Made by a program: the position numbers and the translations under genes. 56,521 bases of DNA from JBBPYR01 sp038199755 (GTDB taxonomy: Bacteria; Chloroflexota; Ktedonobacteria; Ktedonobacterales; Ktedonobacteraceae): contig JBBPYR010000039.1 in assembly GCA_038199755.1 (NCBI GenBank), forward strand, positions 1-56,521. Reading direction: 5' to 3'. Below are positions 24,735 to 34,485 of this stretch, in pieces (position 1 is the first letter of the stretch; each line of letters starts with the position of its first letter). Under the pieces are notes generated by a model. It was given only the letters and a program-made list of their open reading frames with translations. It was not told the origin of the DNA and searched no databases.

Positions 24735-26891
24735 CTAAATGTCCAACTCCTTGATCTTACGTGCATGCTCAGCGAGAAAGGTGCGGCGCATCTCAGCGTT
24801 CTTGTCTTCCATCAGTTGTGCCACCAGCTTCGCGGCCAGCACACCATCCTCCATTGTGACCCGTTTGAGCGTGCGCCGCGCAGGATCAAACGTCGTATCG
24901 CGCAACTCTTTTGGGTTCATCTCGCCCAGGCCCTTAAATCGTTTAAATTCTAAGTTCTGTGCATCCGCGCGCGTCTTGACAAATTGCATCCGCGCCTCAT
25001 CATCGAGCAACCACACGATCTTGCCCTTATATTTCACCGAATACAATGGCGGGCAGGCAATATAGACATGACCGCGTTCAATCAGATCACTAAATTCTTG
25101 ATGAAACAACGTCAGGAGCAGGCATTGAATATGCAATCCGTCTACATCGGCATCAGTGGCGATAATCACCCGATTAAACTTGAGACGAGCAATATCAAAT
25201 GTATCCCGCGTTCCCGTACCCAGCACATTAATAATGGTGCGAATCTCTTCGTTCTCTACGATGCGTTCCAGATCTGCCTTGGCAACATTGAGCGGCTTTC
25301 CCTTGAGCTTGAGCACAGCCTGAAATTCGGAGAAGCGGCCCTGACCCGCGCTTCCACCCGCCGAGTCACCCTCTACGATGAATAATTCCGCACGCGAAGG
25401 GTCCGCAGTATTACAACGCAAGAACTTTTTCGAGAGCGTTGTATCAATCAACTCGCCGTTCTTTTTATTGCCAGCACGCGCCAACTCCTCAACCAGTTGC
25501 GCCTCGTTCCGTGCCTTTTGCATTTGCAGAATACGTTTCAGCCAATCGCGGGCAACACCGGTGTTGCTCTCAAACCAATCTTTCAGGCCTTCATCTGCAA
25601 CCGAGCGCACAATACCCTCAACAGGTGCGTTGTTGAGCCGATCTTTCGTCTGCCCCTGGAATTGTGGGTTGGTGAGCTTGACAGAAATGACAACGTTCAG
25701 CCCTTGTTGAATTACCTCGGGCTTAAAGCCATCCTTCTCGCGATTTTTAATGATGCCCAATTTCAAGGCATTGTCATTCACCACCTTGGTGAGAGCTGCC
25801 TTGAACCCTGTTTCATGCACGCCCCCATCGCGTGTACGCACGGCATTCGCGAAGCTGTACATGGCGATCTTGTAGCCGCTCGTAGGCTGGAGAGCGATCT
25901 CAACCTGTACGCCATCTTTCTCTTTCACGATACCAATCACCTGCTTGAAGAGTGGCGCACTCGTCCCTGTCGCCAGATCACGCGCATAGTCGGGCAATCC
26001 ATCACGAGAATAGAAGACGCGGCTGATCGCCTCATCTGTGCTATCATCCCAGGCTTCGAGATGGAAAGAAACGCCGCGATTGAGGTAGGCAGCCGCCTTC
26101 AAACGGCTCTCAATGGCTTCTAATGAGTAGTAGGCATCGGCATCAAACACCGAATGGTCATACAACCAGCGTAACTGCGTACCGTGTACCTTCGGATCAC
26201 AAGGCGTAATAGTATGCGGCACAGCGGTGCCACGGCTAAATATTTGCGAGAATTCCTGGCCATCTTTCCATATCGTTAATTCAAGTTTTTCAGAAAGGGC
26301 ATTAATAATGGTCGAACCAACACCATGCAAGCCGCCAGCTGTCTTATACGCCCCCTCCGCGAATTTTCCGCCGGAATGGGGCACAGTGAGAATCACTGTC
26401 GCAGCTGGAAGATAGTCACCTTGATACAGCATCAAATCGAAAGGCATACCGCGCCCCTCATCCCGTACCGTCACCCAGCCTTCACGATCAATCGCCACCC
26501 AGATATCCCTGCCAAAGCCAGCCACCGCCTCATCAACTGCATTATCCAGGGCTTCCCAAATGAGATGCAACAGGCCAGAGGCAGAGGTTGAGCCAATATA
26601 CATGCCAGGACGATGCCGAATAGCCGCGATTCCCTCTAATACCTGAATATCGGCGGCTGAATAGGTTGCATCCTTTTTAGTCCCTCGCCCCGTTGACTTT
26701 GTTTCTCCTTTGTGCTTCGGCTCAGTATTCATAACTGCTATATTTGCTGTCTCTTCTGTTTTTACTGTCTCTTTTGTTTCGTCATTACCGCTAACTGCAA
26801 AAAGTGATAGTTGCTCCTGTGGTGCTTCTGGTGCCTTAGACTCACTTTGCGCGGAAGGGGATACCCTGGGGGAACGCGCCAAACGTACCAT
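24735..26891 (-). CDS. gyrB: Type IIA topoisomerase subunit B (gyrase/topo IV B)
   Basis: Encodes 718 residues. After a polar extension of about 75 residues comes the GHKL ATPase (EALDNAVDEAVAGF, VRDEGRGMPFD, GGLHGVGSTIINALS), the transducer with Lys in QTKDRLNN, and TOPRIM (FIVEGDSAGGSAGQGRF, IIATDADVDGLHI), ending AEHARKIKELDI. It provides ATP-driven strand passage for the A subunit. GAGGT lies 12 bases before the ATG; an internal ATG before EPKHKGE is an alternative start that would shorten the tail. Gyrase and topo IV cannot be split by these motifs; gyrB/parE. Confidence 0.9.
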   Translation of the reverse strand: MVRLARSPRVSPSAQSESKAPEAPQEQLSLFAVSGNDETKETVKTEETANIAVMNTEPKHKGETKSTGRGTKKDATYSAADIQVLEGIAAIRHRPGMYIGSTSASGLLHLIWEALDNAVDEAVAGFGRDIWVAIDREGWVTVRDEGRGMPFDLMLYQGDYLPAATVILTVPHSGGKFAEGAYKTAGGLHGVGSTIINALSEKLELTIWKDGQEFSQIFSRGTAVPHTITPCDPKVHGTQLRWLYDHSVFDADAYYSLEAIESRLKAAAYLNRGVSFHLEAWDDSTDEAISRVFYSRDGLPDYARDLATGTSAPLFKQVIGIVKEKDGVQVEIALQPTSGYKIAMYSFANAVRTRDGGVHETGFKAALTKVVNDNALKLGIIKNREKDGFKPEVIQQGLNVVISVKLTNPQFQGQTKDRLNNAPVEGIVRSVADEGLKDWFESNTGVARDWLKRILQMQKARNEAQLVEELARAGNKKNGELIDTTLSKKFLRCNTADPSRAELFIVEGDSAGGSAGQGRFSEFQAVLKLKGKPLNVAKADLERIVENEEIRTIINVLGTGTRDTFDIARLKFNRVIIATDADVDGLHIQCLLLTLFHQEFSDLIERGHVYIACPPLYSVKYKGKIVWLLDDEARMQFVKTRADAQNLEFKRFKGLGEMNPKELRDTTFDPARRTLKRVTMEDGVLAAKLVAQLMEDKNAEMRRTFLAEHARKIKELDI

Positions 26892-27204
26892 CTGTATCCA
26901 ATACCTCTCTTTAAAAATGCTTTGCTTTTTTCAGCATACAGCTTCAAGTCTGGAAAGTCAAGTTATTTTTAGTCCAAAAGTTCTAATTGCTAGGTTTTAT
27001 TGTTATAGAGCTTCTGTAAAGTAGTGGTGAGTATATCACATCTAGTCATTCTTTCTGAGAAACGCAAAAGGGGAAAGAAGAAAGTCCCATTCTGTAGACT
27101 CAAAATTCATCCATTATGGAATAGCACAATCATATCCAACACTCAACCTATAGCGCAGGTAACATATTTTTGTTTTTTAGAGAACACATTGCTGGGAAAT
27201 CGAT

Positions 27205-27236
27205 TATTTGCCAGTGTGTAGAAACACTGGCAAATA
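27205..27236. promoter_or_regulatory. 13-base inverted repeat upstream of a promoter
   Basis: TATTTGCCAGTGT (27205-27217), a 6-base loop and its exact complement (27224-27236). It ends 14 bases before the -35 box. It may be an operator for the downstream XRE regulator, or a hairpin insulating the promoter. Confidence 0.5.
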
Positions 27237-27250
27237 GGCTTCAAAAACGC

Positions 27251-27279
27251 TTGCCATCTGCTTAATATTCCATTATACT
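27251..27279 (+). promoter_or_regulatory. Promoter of the XRE/TPR regulator
   Basis: TTGCCA (27251-27256), 17-base spacer, TATACT (27274-27279). The start near 27286 leaves a leader of only about 10 bases before the ATG at 27296, too short for a normal ribosome binding site. Confidence 0.65.
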
Positions 27280-27295
27280 AGTCTACACTTGTCCG

Positions 27296-28783
27296 ATGCT
27301 CTTCTCAATTGCCAAAGAGAAAGCAGACCCCATACCAAAACTACGACGAAACGTCACGCTCAGAGCAAGACGTTACCATCCGCAGGAAGGACGGCTTGAA
27401 AGAATAGTGCCACGGCCATCAAAGCATGTTTCACCAGACACATTAGGGGGTCGCATTCGTGCAGCACGAGAAGACTTACATCTCTCTCTTGCTGAAGTAG
27501 CGAATGGACAATATAGTACAAGTTTGATTTCGCAGATTGAACGTAATCGTGTTGATCCATCTCAAGACAGCCTACGCTTCCTCGCAGATCGCTTGCAACT
27601 CCCCATGCATGACCTCGAAGCTCTCGCGCACCAACATCGCGAAACAGAAGTTGAGGCGCATCATTTCAAATCCATTGACGAGTTTCGATTAGAAGCTGAG
27701 CAATTGCTCAAGCAAAAAAAGCCACAGCAAGCTCTTGATTTTTTTCAAAATATGCATTTTTCTCAGGTACCAGCCCTACAACGTTGGCGTTTGGCGGCTC
27801 TGCGTGGACAATGCTATTTTGAACTCCGCCACCATCTGTTAGCGTTGCAAGATTTTATCTACGCACTGCAAGAGCAACCACAAATCGAAGGAATGTCTGC
27901 CATACAAAAGCATGAACTGATGCTTTTACACCTTCACCTCGCCAGCACCTACCGCGAACTAGAACGTGAAGAAGCTTTCCAGCATTATCAAACCACACTG
28001 CAAATGATGAACAGCGACACGCCCTTTGGCTACGTTGCAGAGGCCCACTGGGGGCTTGCCATCATTGCTTTTGTCAAGGCATACAAGCTGCAAAGCCAAT
28101 CCGCATCGGAGCAATCATGTAGAGTGCAGTCTTTACAAACTGCGCTTGAACACGCCGAGATCGCGCGTGTGCTGTATCGTTCGATTGGAGAGCCACTGCG
28201 TGCCGCTGCCATTACCTGTCAGATAGCACAAATCGAAAAAGAGTTAGGCCACCTTGAAAAAGTTTCTTCTTATTTAGAGAACTTATTAGAGACATGGCGA
28301 CCGACCATGTCCCAGGCATCAACCTTCCCAAACACCCAGAATCCCCAAGACCCGCAGGATGCAGAAGCAGAGCATTTAGCGCAAGAACAAGCAAATGTTG
28401 TGTCAGCTGCCGCGTGTACATTGGCGGGCCTTGCGCTAGACGCCGGACACATCTTTGAGGCACAACGACAGGTGCAAGACGCACTGCAAGCGGGTGCTCG
28501 CAGCTATCCAGCACGATTAGCGGATGCCTATATTATGCATGGTCGCATCTTAGAGGCTCTTGACCCTACTGATCCAGCCATAGAAACGACGTTCCGTCGG
28601 GCAACCGAGGTGCTGGCAACCACTGACCGCATGGGCATGCGCATTAGTGCTCATACCTATCTAGGACGCTATTTCTTTTACCTTGGGAAAATGGACGAAG
28701 GCAACCTGGAATTAGAGAAGGCACGTCTCCTCGCGAATATTGTGAGCGCAAGCAGTACTATCTTTCATGATATGTGGAGGTAG
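27296..28783 (+). CDS. XRE-family HTH regulator with TPR domain
   Basis: Encodes 495 residues. A basic N-terminal tail leads to an XRE HTH (LGGRIRAAREDLHLSLAEVANGQYSTSLISQIERNRVDPSQDSLRFLADRL, about residues 50-105, quoted here in pieces: LHLSLAEVANG, STSLISQIERN). The rest is TPR-like (EAEQLLKQKKPQQALDFFQNM, LALQDFIYALQEQP). This is the layout of helical-repeat transcription regulators controlled by a bound peptide or protein. The ATG at 27296 has no ribosome binding site, and the promoter leaves almost no leader, so translation may be leaderless. The target is unknown; the inverted repeat upstream suggests autoregulation. Confidence 0.85.
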   Translation: MLFSIAKEKADPIPKLRRNVTLRARRYHPQEGRLERIVPRPSKHVSPDTLGGRIRAAREDLHLSLAEVANGQYSTSLISQIERNRVDPSQDSLRFLADRLQLPMHDLEALAHQHRETEVEAHHFKSIDEFRLEAEQLLKQKKPQQALDFFQNMHFSQVPALQRWRLAALRGQCYFELRHHLLALQDFIYALQEQPQIEGMSAIQKHELMLLHLHLASTYRELEREEAFQHYQTTLQMMNSDTPFGYVAEAHWGLAIIAFVKAYKLQSQSASEQSCRVQSLQTALEHAEIARVLYRSIGEPLRAAAITCQIAQIEKELGHLEKVSSYLENLLETWRPTMSQASTFPNTQNPQDPQDAEAEHLAQEQANVVSAAACTLAGLALDAGHIFEAQRQVQDALQAGARSYPARLADAYIMHGRILEALDPTDPAIETTFRRATEVLATTDRMGMRISAHTYLGRYFFYLGKMDEGNLELEKARLLANIVSASSTIFHDMWR

Positions 28784-28887
28784 CGGACTGAGGTTCCGCA
28801 CAATAACCTATATATGTGCTTGTTCGTATACCATATGACACAATATTACTAGCACATATTGCCCATATCCAGGAAAGGATGCTTGCC

Positions 28888-29628
28888 ATGCAAAAACCCG
28901 TCATCGGCCAATACGAATATGTACACAGCTCAGGTGTAGGACTTGACTACTTTACTTCGCGGATCGACCGCCTGACCTTACAACCCAGAGGACGCTTCGC
29001 ACTCATCTCACAGGATAGCAGCCGCCTCGCGAATGCAGCACAATCATTTTTAGCCAATCAACAGGTAGCAACAAACGCACCCGAAACACGCAAAGAAGGC
29101 TACTATAGCAGTCAGGGCAATACACTCGTACTCAACTTTGATGACGGCACACAGCAGCAAGGGCAATTTTCCTGGAATGGTGATGGGGTACAACTTGGGC
29201 AAAATTTCTTTAACAAAGTGTCCGATTCCACCGTGCTACCTCCAACACACCGTATCAAAAAAGATATGGAAGATATTGCGAAAGGCATAAAAATCGCTGG
29301 CACCATTGGTAGCACGGTGTTTAAGGCGGCGAAGACGATTCACGAAACCATACAGTCTACCCAAACGCCAAACGCAGCCACACAAGGAGGTGTACAACCC
29401 ATGCAACCCACACAACCCACACAACCCACACCACCTGCTCAGCCTATGCAATCAGCGCAGCCCGTCCAGCCTGTGCGTCCTGCACCACCCATACAACAGA
29501 CGGCAGCAGCACAACCTGTCCAGCAAAATCAAAATGCGCCGCAGGAAGCACTCTTTTGCGATCAGTGTGGGGCTCGTATCCGCCCTGGCAAACACTTCTG
29601 CAACAACTGTGGTTCGCGTTTACCCTAA
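28888..29628 (+). CDS. Zinc-ribbon protein with beta domain and Pro/Gln linker
   Basis: Encodes 246 residues from the ATG at 28888, preceded at 9 bases by AGGAAAGG. Residues 1-120 form a lipocalin-like strand pattern (DYFTSRIDRLTLQPRGRFALI, EGYYSSQGNTLVLNFDDGTQQQGQFSW). A helical part follows, then a linker of repeated Q-P-T, Q-P-V and P-M-Q units (about 170-215). The C-terminus is a zinc ribbon CDQCGARI...FCNNCGSRL with four Cys. Zinc-ribbon/low-complexity proteins of this type are frequent in Ktedonobacteria. Soluble; role unknown. It follows the XRE/TPR gene by about 100 bases. Confidence 0.7.
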   Translation: MQKPVIGQYEYVHSSGVGLDYFTSRIDRLTLQPRGRFALISQDSSRLANAAQSFLANQQVATNAPETRKEGYYSSQGNTLVLNFDDGTQQQGQFSWNGDGVQLGQNFFNKVSDSTVLPPTHRIKKDMEDIAKGIKIAGTIGSTVFKAAKTIHETIQSTQTPNAATQGGVQPMQPTQPTQPTPPAQPMQSAQPVQPVRPAPPIQQTAAAQPVQQNQNAPQEALFCDQCGARIRPGKHFCNNCGSRLP

Positions 29629-29683
29629 TCGCTTGTTCCACATCAATACACAGGACTGTTGCACCATAGCTCTACTCGCCAAG

Positions 29684-29968
29684 CTACTTCGGCTGTTCTT
29701 TCATCAAGAAGTGATAGGCGGCAATAATGCGCTGCATTTCTCGCTGGTCGCCCCCGCGATCTGGATGATTTCGCTTCGCCAGACTGCGATAGCGTCGCTT
29801 AATCTGTTGTGGCGTCGCGTTAGCGGGCAGCCCCAGCACGGCCAATGCCTGCTGACGCTCTAGCAGAGGACGAGCAGGATTAACGCTGCTGCGCCACAAG
29901 GTACGTGCGCCCACACGTAACACATCCCACAATAGCGAGGTAAACGATTTTGGTGGTTGCGAACTCAT
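29684..29968 (-). CDS. J-domain protein
   Basis: Encodes 94 residues from the ATG at 29968; an upstream start at 30010 would add 14 residues. The C-terminal half is a J domain: ALAVLGLPANATPQQIKRRYRSLAKRNHPDRGGDQ with the HPD signature, then EMQRIIAAYHFLM. J domains stimulate Hsp70 ATPase. It lacks the Gly/Phe and zinc regions of DnaJ, so it is a type III co-chaperone with a short basic lead sequence. Its client or DnaK partner is unknown. It is divergent from the YihY gene. Confidence 0.88.
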   Translation of the reverse strand: MSSQPPKSFTSLLWDVLRVGARTLWRSSVNPARPLLERQQALAVLGLPANATPQQIKRRYRSLAKRNHPDRGGDQREMQRIIAAYHFLMKEQPK

Positions 29969-30117
29969 GAAAATTCCCAGTTCCAATAGGTACTTTTTTA
30001 CAGTATACATTACAGCTGCTTCTCATATGAAACGGAACACCCTATTCGATTCGTACACTAAGTGCAAACAAAATGCTCGCACAAAGCAGAGCAAGCACTG
30101 ATAAGGAGCAATGTACT

Positions 30118-31344
30118 ATGGCAACCGTAACAAATACATCTGGGGACTCTGCACAACAGCATGAAAACGAGACTTCGGGCCTTGTCAAAAATGTAAAAAA
30201 AGATGTTAAGCCTATTCAGGCATTTCTCACAAAATTTAATAACGATTGGGTAATGAACTTCTCAGGCATGTTGGCCTACAACCTGCTCTTGTCAATCTTC
30301 CCTATTATCGTAGCCATTGCCTCCATCTTTGGTCTCATCTTGGGCACAAGTGCCAGAACGTCTATTGTCACGAGTATTGTGAAGGTGCTCCCTAACCGTG
30401 TCTCACCCGACCTCGTGACAAACGCGCTCATTCAGCTCAACAAAAGTTCCGGTATTCTTGGTATTCTGGCCATTATCCTCGCGATTTTCTTTGGCTCACG
30501 CCTCTTTATCGTTATCGAAGGCTGCTTCAGCATCATCTATCATGTTCGCCAGCGCACACTCATTCGCCAGAACTTGATGGCCTTTGGCATGCTACTCATT
30601 TTCATTATACTCATTCCTATCATGATTTTTGCCTCGAGTATTCCAACGCTGGCGGCCTCCTTACTCAAGTATACGTTCATTGGCCAGAATGGTTTCGTAG
30701 CCAGTGTAGCTGGTATTGTCGGTGGTCTTATCGCCTCTTTCCTCTTGTTTGAGGCTATCTACTTTGTCATCCCCAATCAAAAAATTAGCTTCCGTCATAG
30801 CTGGTTGGGTGCCGTCGTTGCCGCAGTCGCCCTGGAATTGTTCCTGGCACTCTTCCCCCTGTATATTCAATATGCACTCAATGGTTATGCTGGCCAGGTG
30901 GGTTTCGCGATTATCCTGCTCGTCTTTTTCTACTACTTTGCCGTCATTTTGCTGCTCGGCGCAGAGGCGAACGCCTTCTTCTCTGAAAAGGTTCAGCCTT
31001 TGCCTAACGACCTGGCAACTTTTGTCAGTACCATGGGCGGCAAGCTGAATAAAGATCGACCCAATGTCGAAGCAGACAGCCACCAGGACAGCCGTCCAAC
31101 CGAGAATGCTGATGACCACCATATCGCTGACGCACGCTCTCAGGAGCAGAGAACAACACAGAAAAATCAGCAGAAGCAACAACAAGTAACCGCTCAAGCT
31201 ATCGCTACCAATAAAGTAAAAGAGAAAAAACAGCCTACCAAGGCTAAGGAACCTTCAAAAGTACCAACCTTTATTGAAGTCGCCCTTGGTTCCGCAATCG
31301 CTGTCGTTATTGAGACTCTACGCTTGCGCCGTCGTACGCGCTAG
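30118..31344 (+). CDS. YihY/BrkB-family inner membrane protein
   Basis: Encodes 408 residues from the ATG at 30118 (AAGGAG 9 bases upstream). Residues about 30-290 are the YihY fold with six membrane helices and conserved LAYNLLLSIFPIIVAIASIFG and IVIEGCFSIIYHV. The last 110 residues are a polar Gln/Lys/Glu-rich cytoplasmic tail, with a short hydrophobic stretch FIEVALGSAIAVVIETLRL at the very end. The family was once called RNase BN by mistake; its true role is unknown, and export of small molecules has been suggested. A terminator follows. Confidence 0.88.
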   Translation: MATVTNTSGDSAQQHENETSGLVKNVKKDVKPIQAFLTKFNNDWVMNFSGMLAYNLLLSIFPIIVAIASIFGLILGTSARTSIVTSIVKVLPNRVSPDLVTNALIQLNKSSGILGILAIILAIFFGSRLFIVIEGCFSIIYHVRQRTLIRQNLMAFGMLLIFIILIPIMIFASSIPTLAASLLKYTFIGQNGFVASVAGIVGGLIASFLLFEAIYFVIPNQKISFRHSWLGAVVAAVALELFLALFPLYIQYALNGYAGQVGFAIILLVFFYYFAVILLLGAEANAFFSEKVQPLPNDLATFVSTMGGKLNKDRPNVEADSHQDSRPTENADDHHIADARSQEQRTTQKNQQKQQQVTAQAIATNKVKEKKQPTKAKEPSKVPTFIEVALGSAIAVVIETLRLRRRTR

Positions 31345-31368
31345 CCGCCCATTCTCGATCCTTTATAC

Positions 31369-31428
31369 AGCGTAAAAGAAGACCTCACATGATTTAACAG
31401 CTTGTTGAGGTCTTCTTTTACGCTTTTT
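31369..31428 (+). terminator. Intrinsic terminator after the YihY gene
   Basis: Perfect 19-base arms (31369-31387, 31406-31424), 18-base loop, then a T run to about 31428. Confidence 0.85.
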
Positions 31429-31449
31429 GCCTTTTCTAATCTAAAGGTA

Positions 31450-31478
31450 TTGCCATTCTTGCCATTTGGCTCTACAAT
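31450..31478 (+). promoter_or_regulatory. Promoter of the GAF/PAS histidine kinase
   Basis: TTGCCA (31450-31455), 17-base spacer, TACAAT (31473-31478). A small palindrome ACAACA...TGTTGT lies just after it (31479-31495), where a repressor could block the start. Confidence 0.6.
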
Positions 31479-31527
31479 ACAACACAATATGTTGTGATTG
31501 CCGTATTTTCCTTGAGAGGTCGCGCAT

Positions 31528-34485
31528 ATGCAAAGTGAGCATCTTTTACCCATTACCGAGGCCGAGCACACACGTCTATTACATGCATTACGCGAAAGTG
31601 AAATTTTACGCGAATTAGCAGAGATTTTAGCATCATCTCTTGACCTCTCTCACATCTTACAAGTGCTAGCAAAACGTACTTCTGAGGTTTGTGCAATTGA
31701 GCGTTGCTCCATTTGGCTCATCCACGATAATCATCAACAACTCGTCCCCTCTGCCTACTATTTCTCGCAAGCCCATCTCCAACAAAGTAATGTAGAAATG
31801 GGCGAGACGCTCTGGCCTGAAAGCACGATTCCCCTTGAGCATCCCACAATTGCCCACTTATTTGCCAAGGAAGGCTCCCTTTTCATCAATGATTTACGGG
31901 TAACGATTGGCCTACAACACATTGCAGAGCAATTCTTTGTCCGCTCTGTCCTCCTTATTGCTCTCAAGCGCGATAATGAGCCAGTGGGCATGATCTCGCT
32001 CGATAACCCTGGCAAAAAATATCAGGTCACCGCCGAACAAATCCAGTTGGCGAAAGCGATCGGGCCACAAGCCGCACTCGCTATCAACAATGCACAACTC
32101 TATAAAGAGGCCCAGTCTGAACGCAAACGTGCGAACAACTTAATTGAACGCATGCAATCTATCTATGAAGTGACGCATGCCATTAATTCTGGTGAAGACC
32201 TCGCCACAACCTTGCAGATCGCCACACAGCACCTTATTGCCATGCTGCACGCCGATAGTGCCGCAATCACCCTTTTGCAAGAGAACACGCTGCATGTAAT
32301 CCACCATAACCCATGCTCTTTGAGCGCAACCGCTGCCCATCGCCAGAATGAGCCTTATCATGCCGACCCAGTTACCTCTCCAAGACTCACGGAACTACCT
32401 CATTGCTATCAAGCGGCCATGCAAGGAACGCCTCTTTTCGTCACCGCGCCACAGAGGAAAGGCCGAGAAGAACAATGGTATCAGCAGCTAGGATTACAAA
32501 ACTGTATTGTCGTGCCGCTTATTTTGGGACCACAACGCAAAAGTGATCAGGCATCACGCGGGACACAGCTTTCCGACAGCATACTCTGCATCGGCTTTGC
32601 CTTCATCAACTACGCCCAACGTATCGACTCGCCCAGCAAGGGACAGTATGCCTTCGCATGCGACATCGCCGCACAATGTGCTCTCGCGATTGAGAAAGAT
32701 CGTATTCTCGCCGAGGCCCAACAAGCCGCAAAGCAGGTAACGGAACAAGCCCAAACCCTACAAGCTGTTTTTAATGCCATGAGCGAGGGCATAATGGTAG
32801 TTGATGCGCAAGGCAATTTGATCATGAGCAATACGACTGCCGCTGCCTTTTTAGGTATTTCGCCCACCTCACGGCAAGCTCTGATTCCATTGATGGAACA
32901 GCATCCCAGCCACACGACCCATGGCCAATTTATTCCACCAGAAAACTTCCCCCTCGTACGGGCACTTAAAGGTGAAATCATTCACGGCGAACGTTTTGTT
33001 GCTCTTCGGGCCGATGGTTCAAAGCGTACCATCGAGGTCAATGTTGCACCGCTCTACGACAACCAGGATCAGCGGACTGGCTTAGTTGGAGCGTTTCGTG
33101 ATGTCACAGAACAGGTGCGTATTGATCGCCGTATCCGTCATGCCCTTGACACAATGCTTCACGCGGTTGAAGCGGTCTCAGAGCATACCGATATCAAGGA
33201 TATTCTCTCCACTGTGCTTAAGATGACCAATACCTCACTCTATAGTGAGTGCGGTTTCATCGAACTGTACGATCAGGAACACCATCTCTTTTTCCCTGTT
33301 CATAGCGTAGGACTCTCCGAGGCAGAGGAGATGCAATGGCGAGCAGCCCACATGAATACACCTTCCCACGACATCAGTAATTACGACATCTTACGTGAAC
33401 TCATGCAAGAAGGCTATAGCGTACTCATGAAAGCCGACGAATATCCGCACTATCCAGCTGCATCGGCCCAGCCGCACGACCAACATATCCTCGTTGCCCC
33501 GATTATGCGCAACGACAGTTTACTGGGCGTCATGGTCTTTGATCGCGTGGGAAGCCAACACACACAGCAGCAATCTAGTGCATCCACTCCGGCTCCCTCT
33601 GCAAGCACTACATTCAGGCGTGATTTTGGTGTCTGGGACCTCACGCTGGCAGAAGGCATTGCCCAATTTACCGGCATGGCCCTCGAAGAGGCGCGCTGGC
33701 AGCAAGAGGCGGCTGCCGCACGTACGAATGAAGCGGCTATGCGTGCATCGAATGAACAGAAAGATCAGTTTCTGGCCATTACTGCACACGAATTCCGTAC
33801 TCCGCTCACCGTCATTCTTGCCCATAATCAAATGATGGCCCGTATACTGCGCAAGAATGAGCCATTCGAGAAGCGTGAGCGCGAACGCTTCCATGAAAGC
33901 ATTACCGCGATTGAAGAGCAAACACGCCAATTAACTAGTATTGTGAACGCCTTCCTTGAGGTCACGCGGCTGAAACGCGGACAACTGGAGTTGGTCAGTG
34001 AAGAGCTAGATCTGGCAGAGCTGGCCCGGCAAGCCATACAAACACAAAGCACAACCGCCAACAATCACACCATATCGCTTCACATTGCAGCCACAGAACA
34101 TCCCTATCTCGTTCATGGTGATGCGGCACGGCTCCTACAGGTATTCACAAATTTGCTTCAGAATGCCATAAAGTATAGTCCGCTCGGTGGCCCCATCACA
34201 ATCTCAATGCGCCAACAACGTCCTCTCCACCAACCAGCATTCGTGGAAGTGAGTGTGCAAGATACCGGCATAGGGGTACCAGAAGACGCCAAAGCGTATC
34301 TCTTTGATTGCTTCTATCGCGCACCCAACGTCGAAGGGAGCCAAACACACGGGGTAGGGCTGGGGTTATATGTCGTCGCCGAGTTTCTACGCCTACAAGG
34401 GGGAACGATTCAAGTGGAAAGCAGCGGCATACTTGGCGAGGGTAGCACCTTCACCTTCACGTTACCGCTGCTAGAAAAAGACTAG
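31528..34485 (+). CDS. Cytoplasmic multi-sensor histidine kinase (GAF-GAF-PAS-GAF-HisKA-HATPase)
   Basis: Encodes 985 residues with no membrane helix. GAF domains span about 27-200, 215-395 and 545-735; a PAS lies at about 405-540 (LQAVFNAMSEGIMVVDAQGNLIMSNTTAA, GLVGAFRDVTEQ). The phosphoacceptor His754 is in FLAITAHEFRTPLT, and the ATPase has NLLQNAIKYSPLGG, VQDTGIGVPE and GVGLGLYVVAEFL. Four sensor modules suggest it integrates several small-molecule or redox signals; no ligand residues are identifiable. No response regulator adjoins, so its partner is elsewhere. Its stop overlaps the convergent gene by 4 bases. AGAGGT stands ahead of the ATG. Confidence 0.92.
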   Translation: MQSEHLLPITEAEHTRLLHALRESEILRELAEILASSLDLSHILQVLAKRTSEVCAIERCSIWLIHDNHQQLVPSAYYFSQAHLQQSNVEMGETLWPESTIPLEHPTIAHLFAKEGSLFINDLRVTIGLQHIAEQFFVRSVLLIALKRDNEPVGMISLDNPGKKYQVTAEQIQLAKAIGPQAALAINNAQLYKEAQSERKRANNLIERMQSIYEVTHAINSGEDLATTLQIATQHLIAMLHADSAAITLLQENTLHVIHHNPCSLSATAAHRQNEPYHADPVTSPRLTELPHCYQAAMQGTPLFVTAPQRKGREEQWYQQLGLQNCIVVPLILGPQRKSDQASRGTQLSDSILCIGFAFINYAQRIDSPSKGQYAFACDIAAQCALAIEKDRILAEAQQAAKQVTEQAQTLQAVFNAMSEGIMVVDAQGNLIMSNTTAAAFLGISPTSRQALIPLMEQHPSHTTHGQFIPPENFPLVRALKGEIIHGERFVALRADGSKRTIEVNVAPLYDNQDQRTGLVGAFRDVTEQVRIDRRIRHALDTMLHAVEAVSEHTDIKDILSTVLKMTNTSLYSECGFIELYDQEHHLFFPVHSVGLSEAEEMQWRAAHMNTPSHDISNYDILRELMQEGYSVLMKADEYPHYPAASAQPHDQHILVAPIMRNDSLLGVMVFDRVGSQHTQQQSSASTPAPSASTTFRRDFGVWDLTLAEGIAQFTGMALEEARWQQEAAAARTNEAAMRASNEQKDQFLAITAHEFRTPLTVILAHNQMMARILRKNEPFEKRERERFHESITAIEEQTRQLTSIVNAFLEVTRLKRGQLELVSEELDLAELARQAIQTQSTTANNHTISLHIAATEHPYLVHGDAARLLQVFTNLLQNAIKYSPLGGPITISMRQQRPLHQPAFVEVSVQDTGIGVPEDAKAYLFDCFYRAPNVEGSQTHGVGLGLYVVAEFLRLQGGTIQVESSGILGEGSTFTFTLPLLEKD

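Larger units (their letters stand above)
26892..27295. other. Divergent intergenic region before the XRE/TPR gene
   Basis: AT-rich region between gyrB and the XRE/TPR gene. No credible gene. It contains the inverted repeat and promoter listed separately. Confidence 0.45.

Noticed and set aside
30661..31197. 178-codon ORF opposite the YihY gene
   Set aside because: Shadow frame within a well-supported membrane protein gene; no motif.
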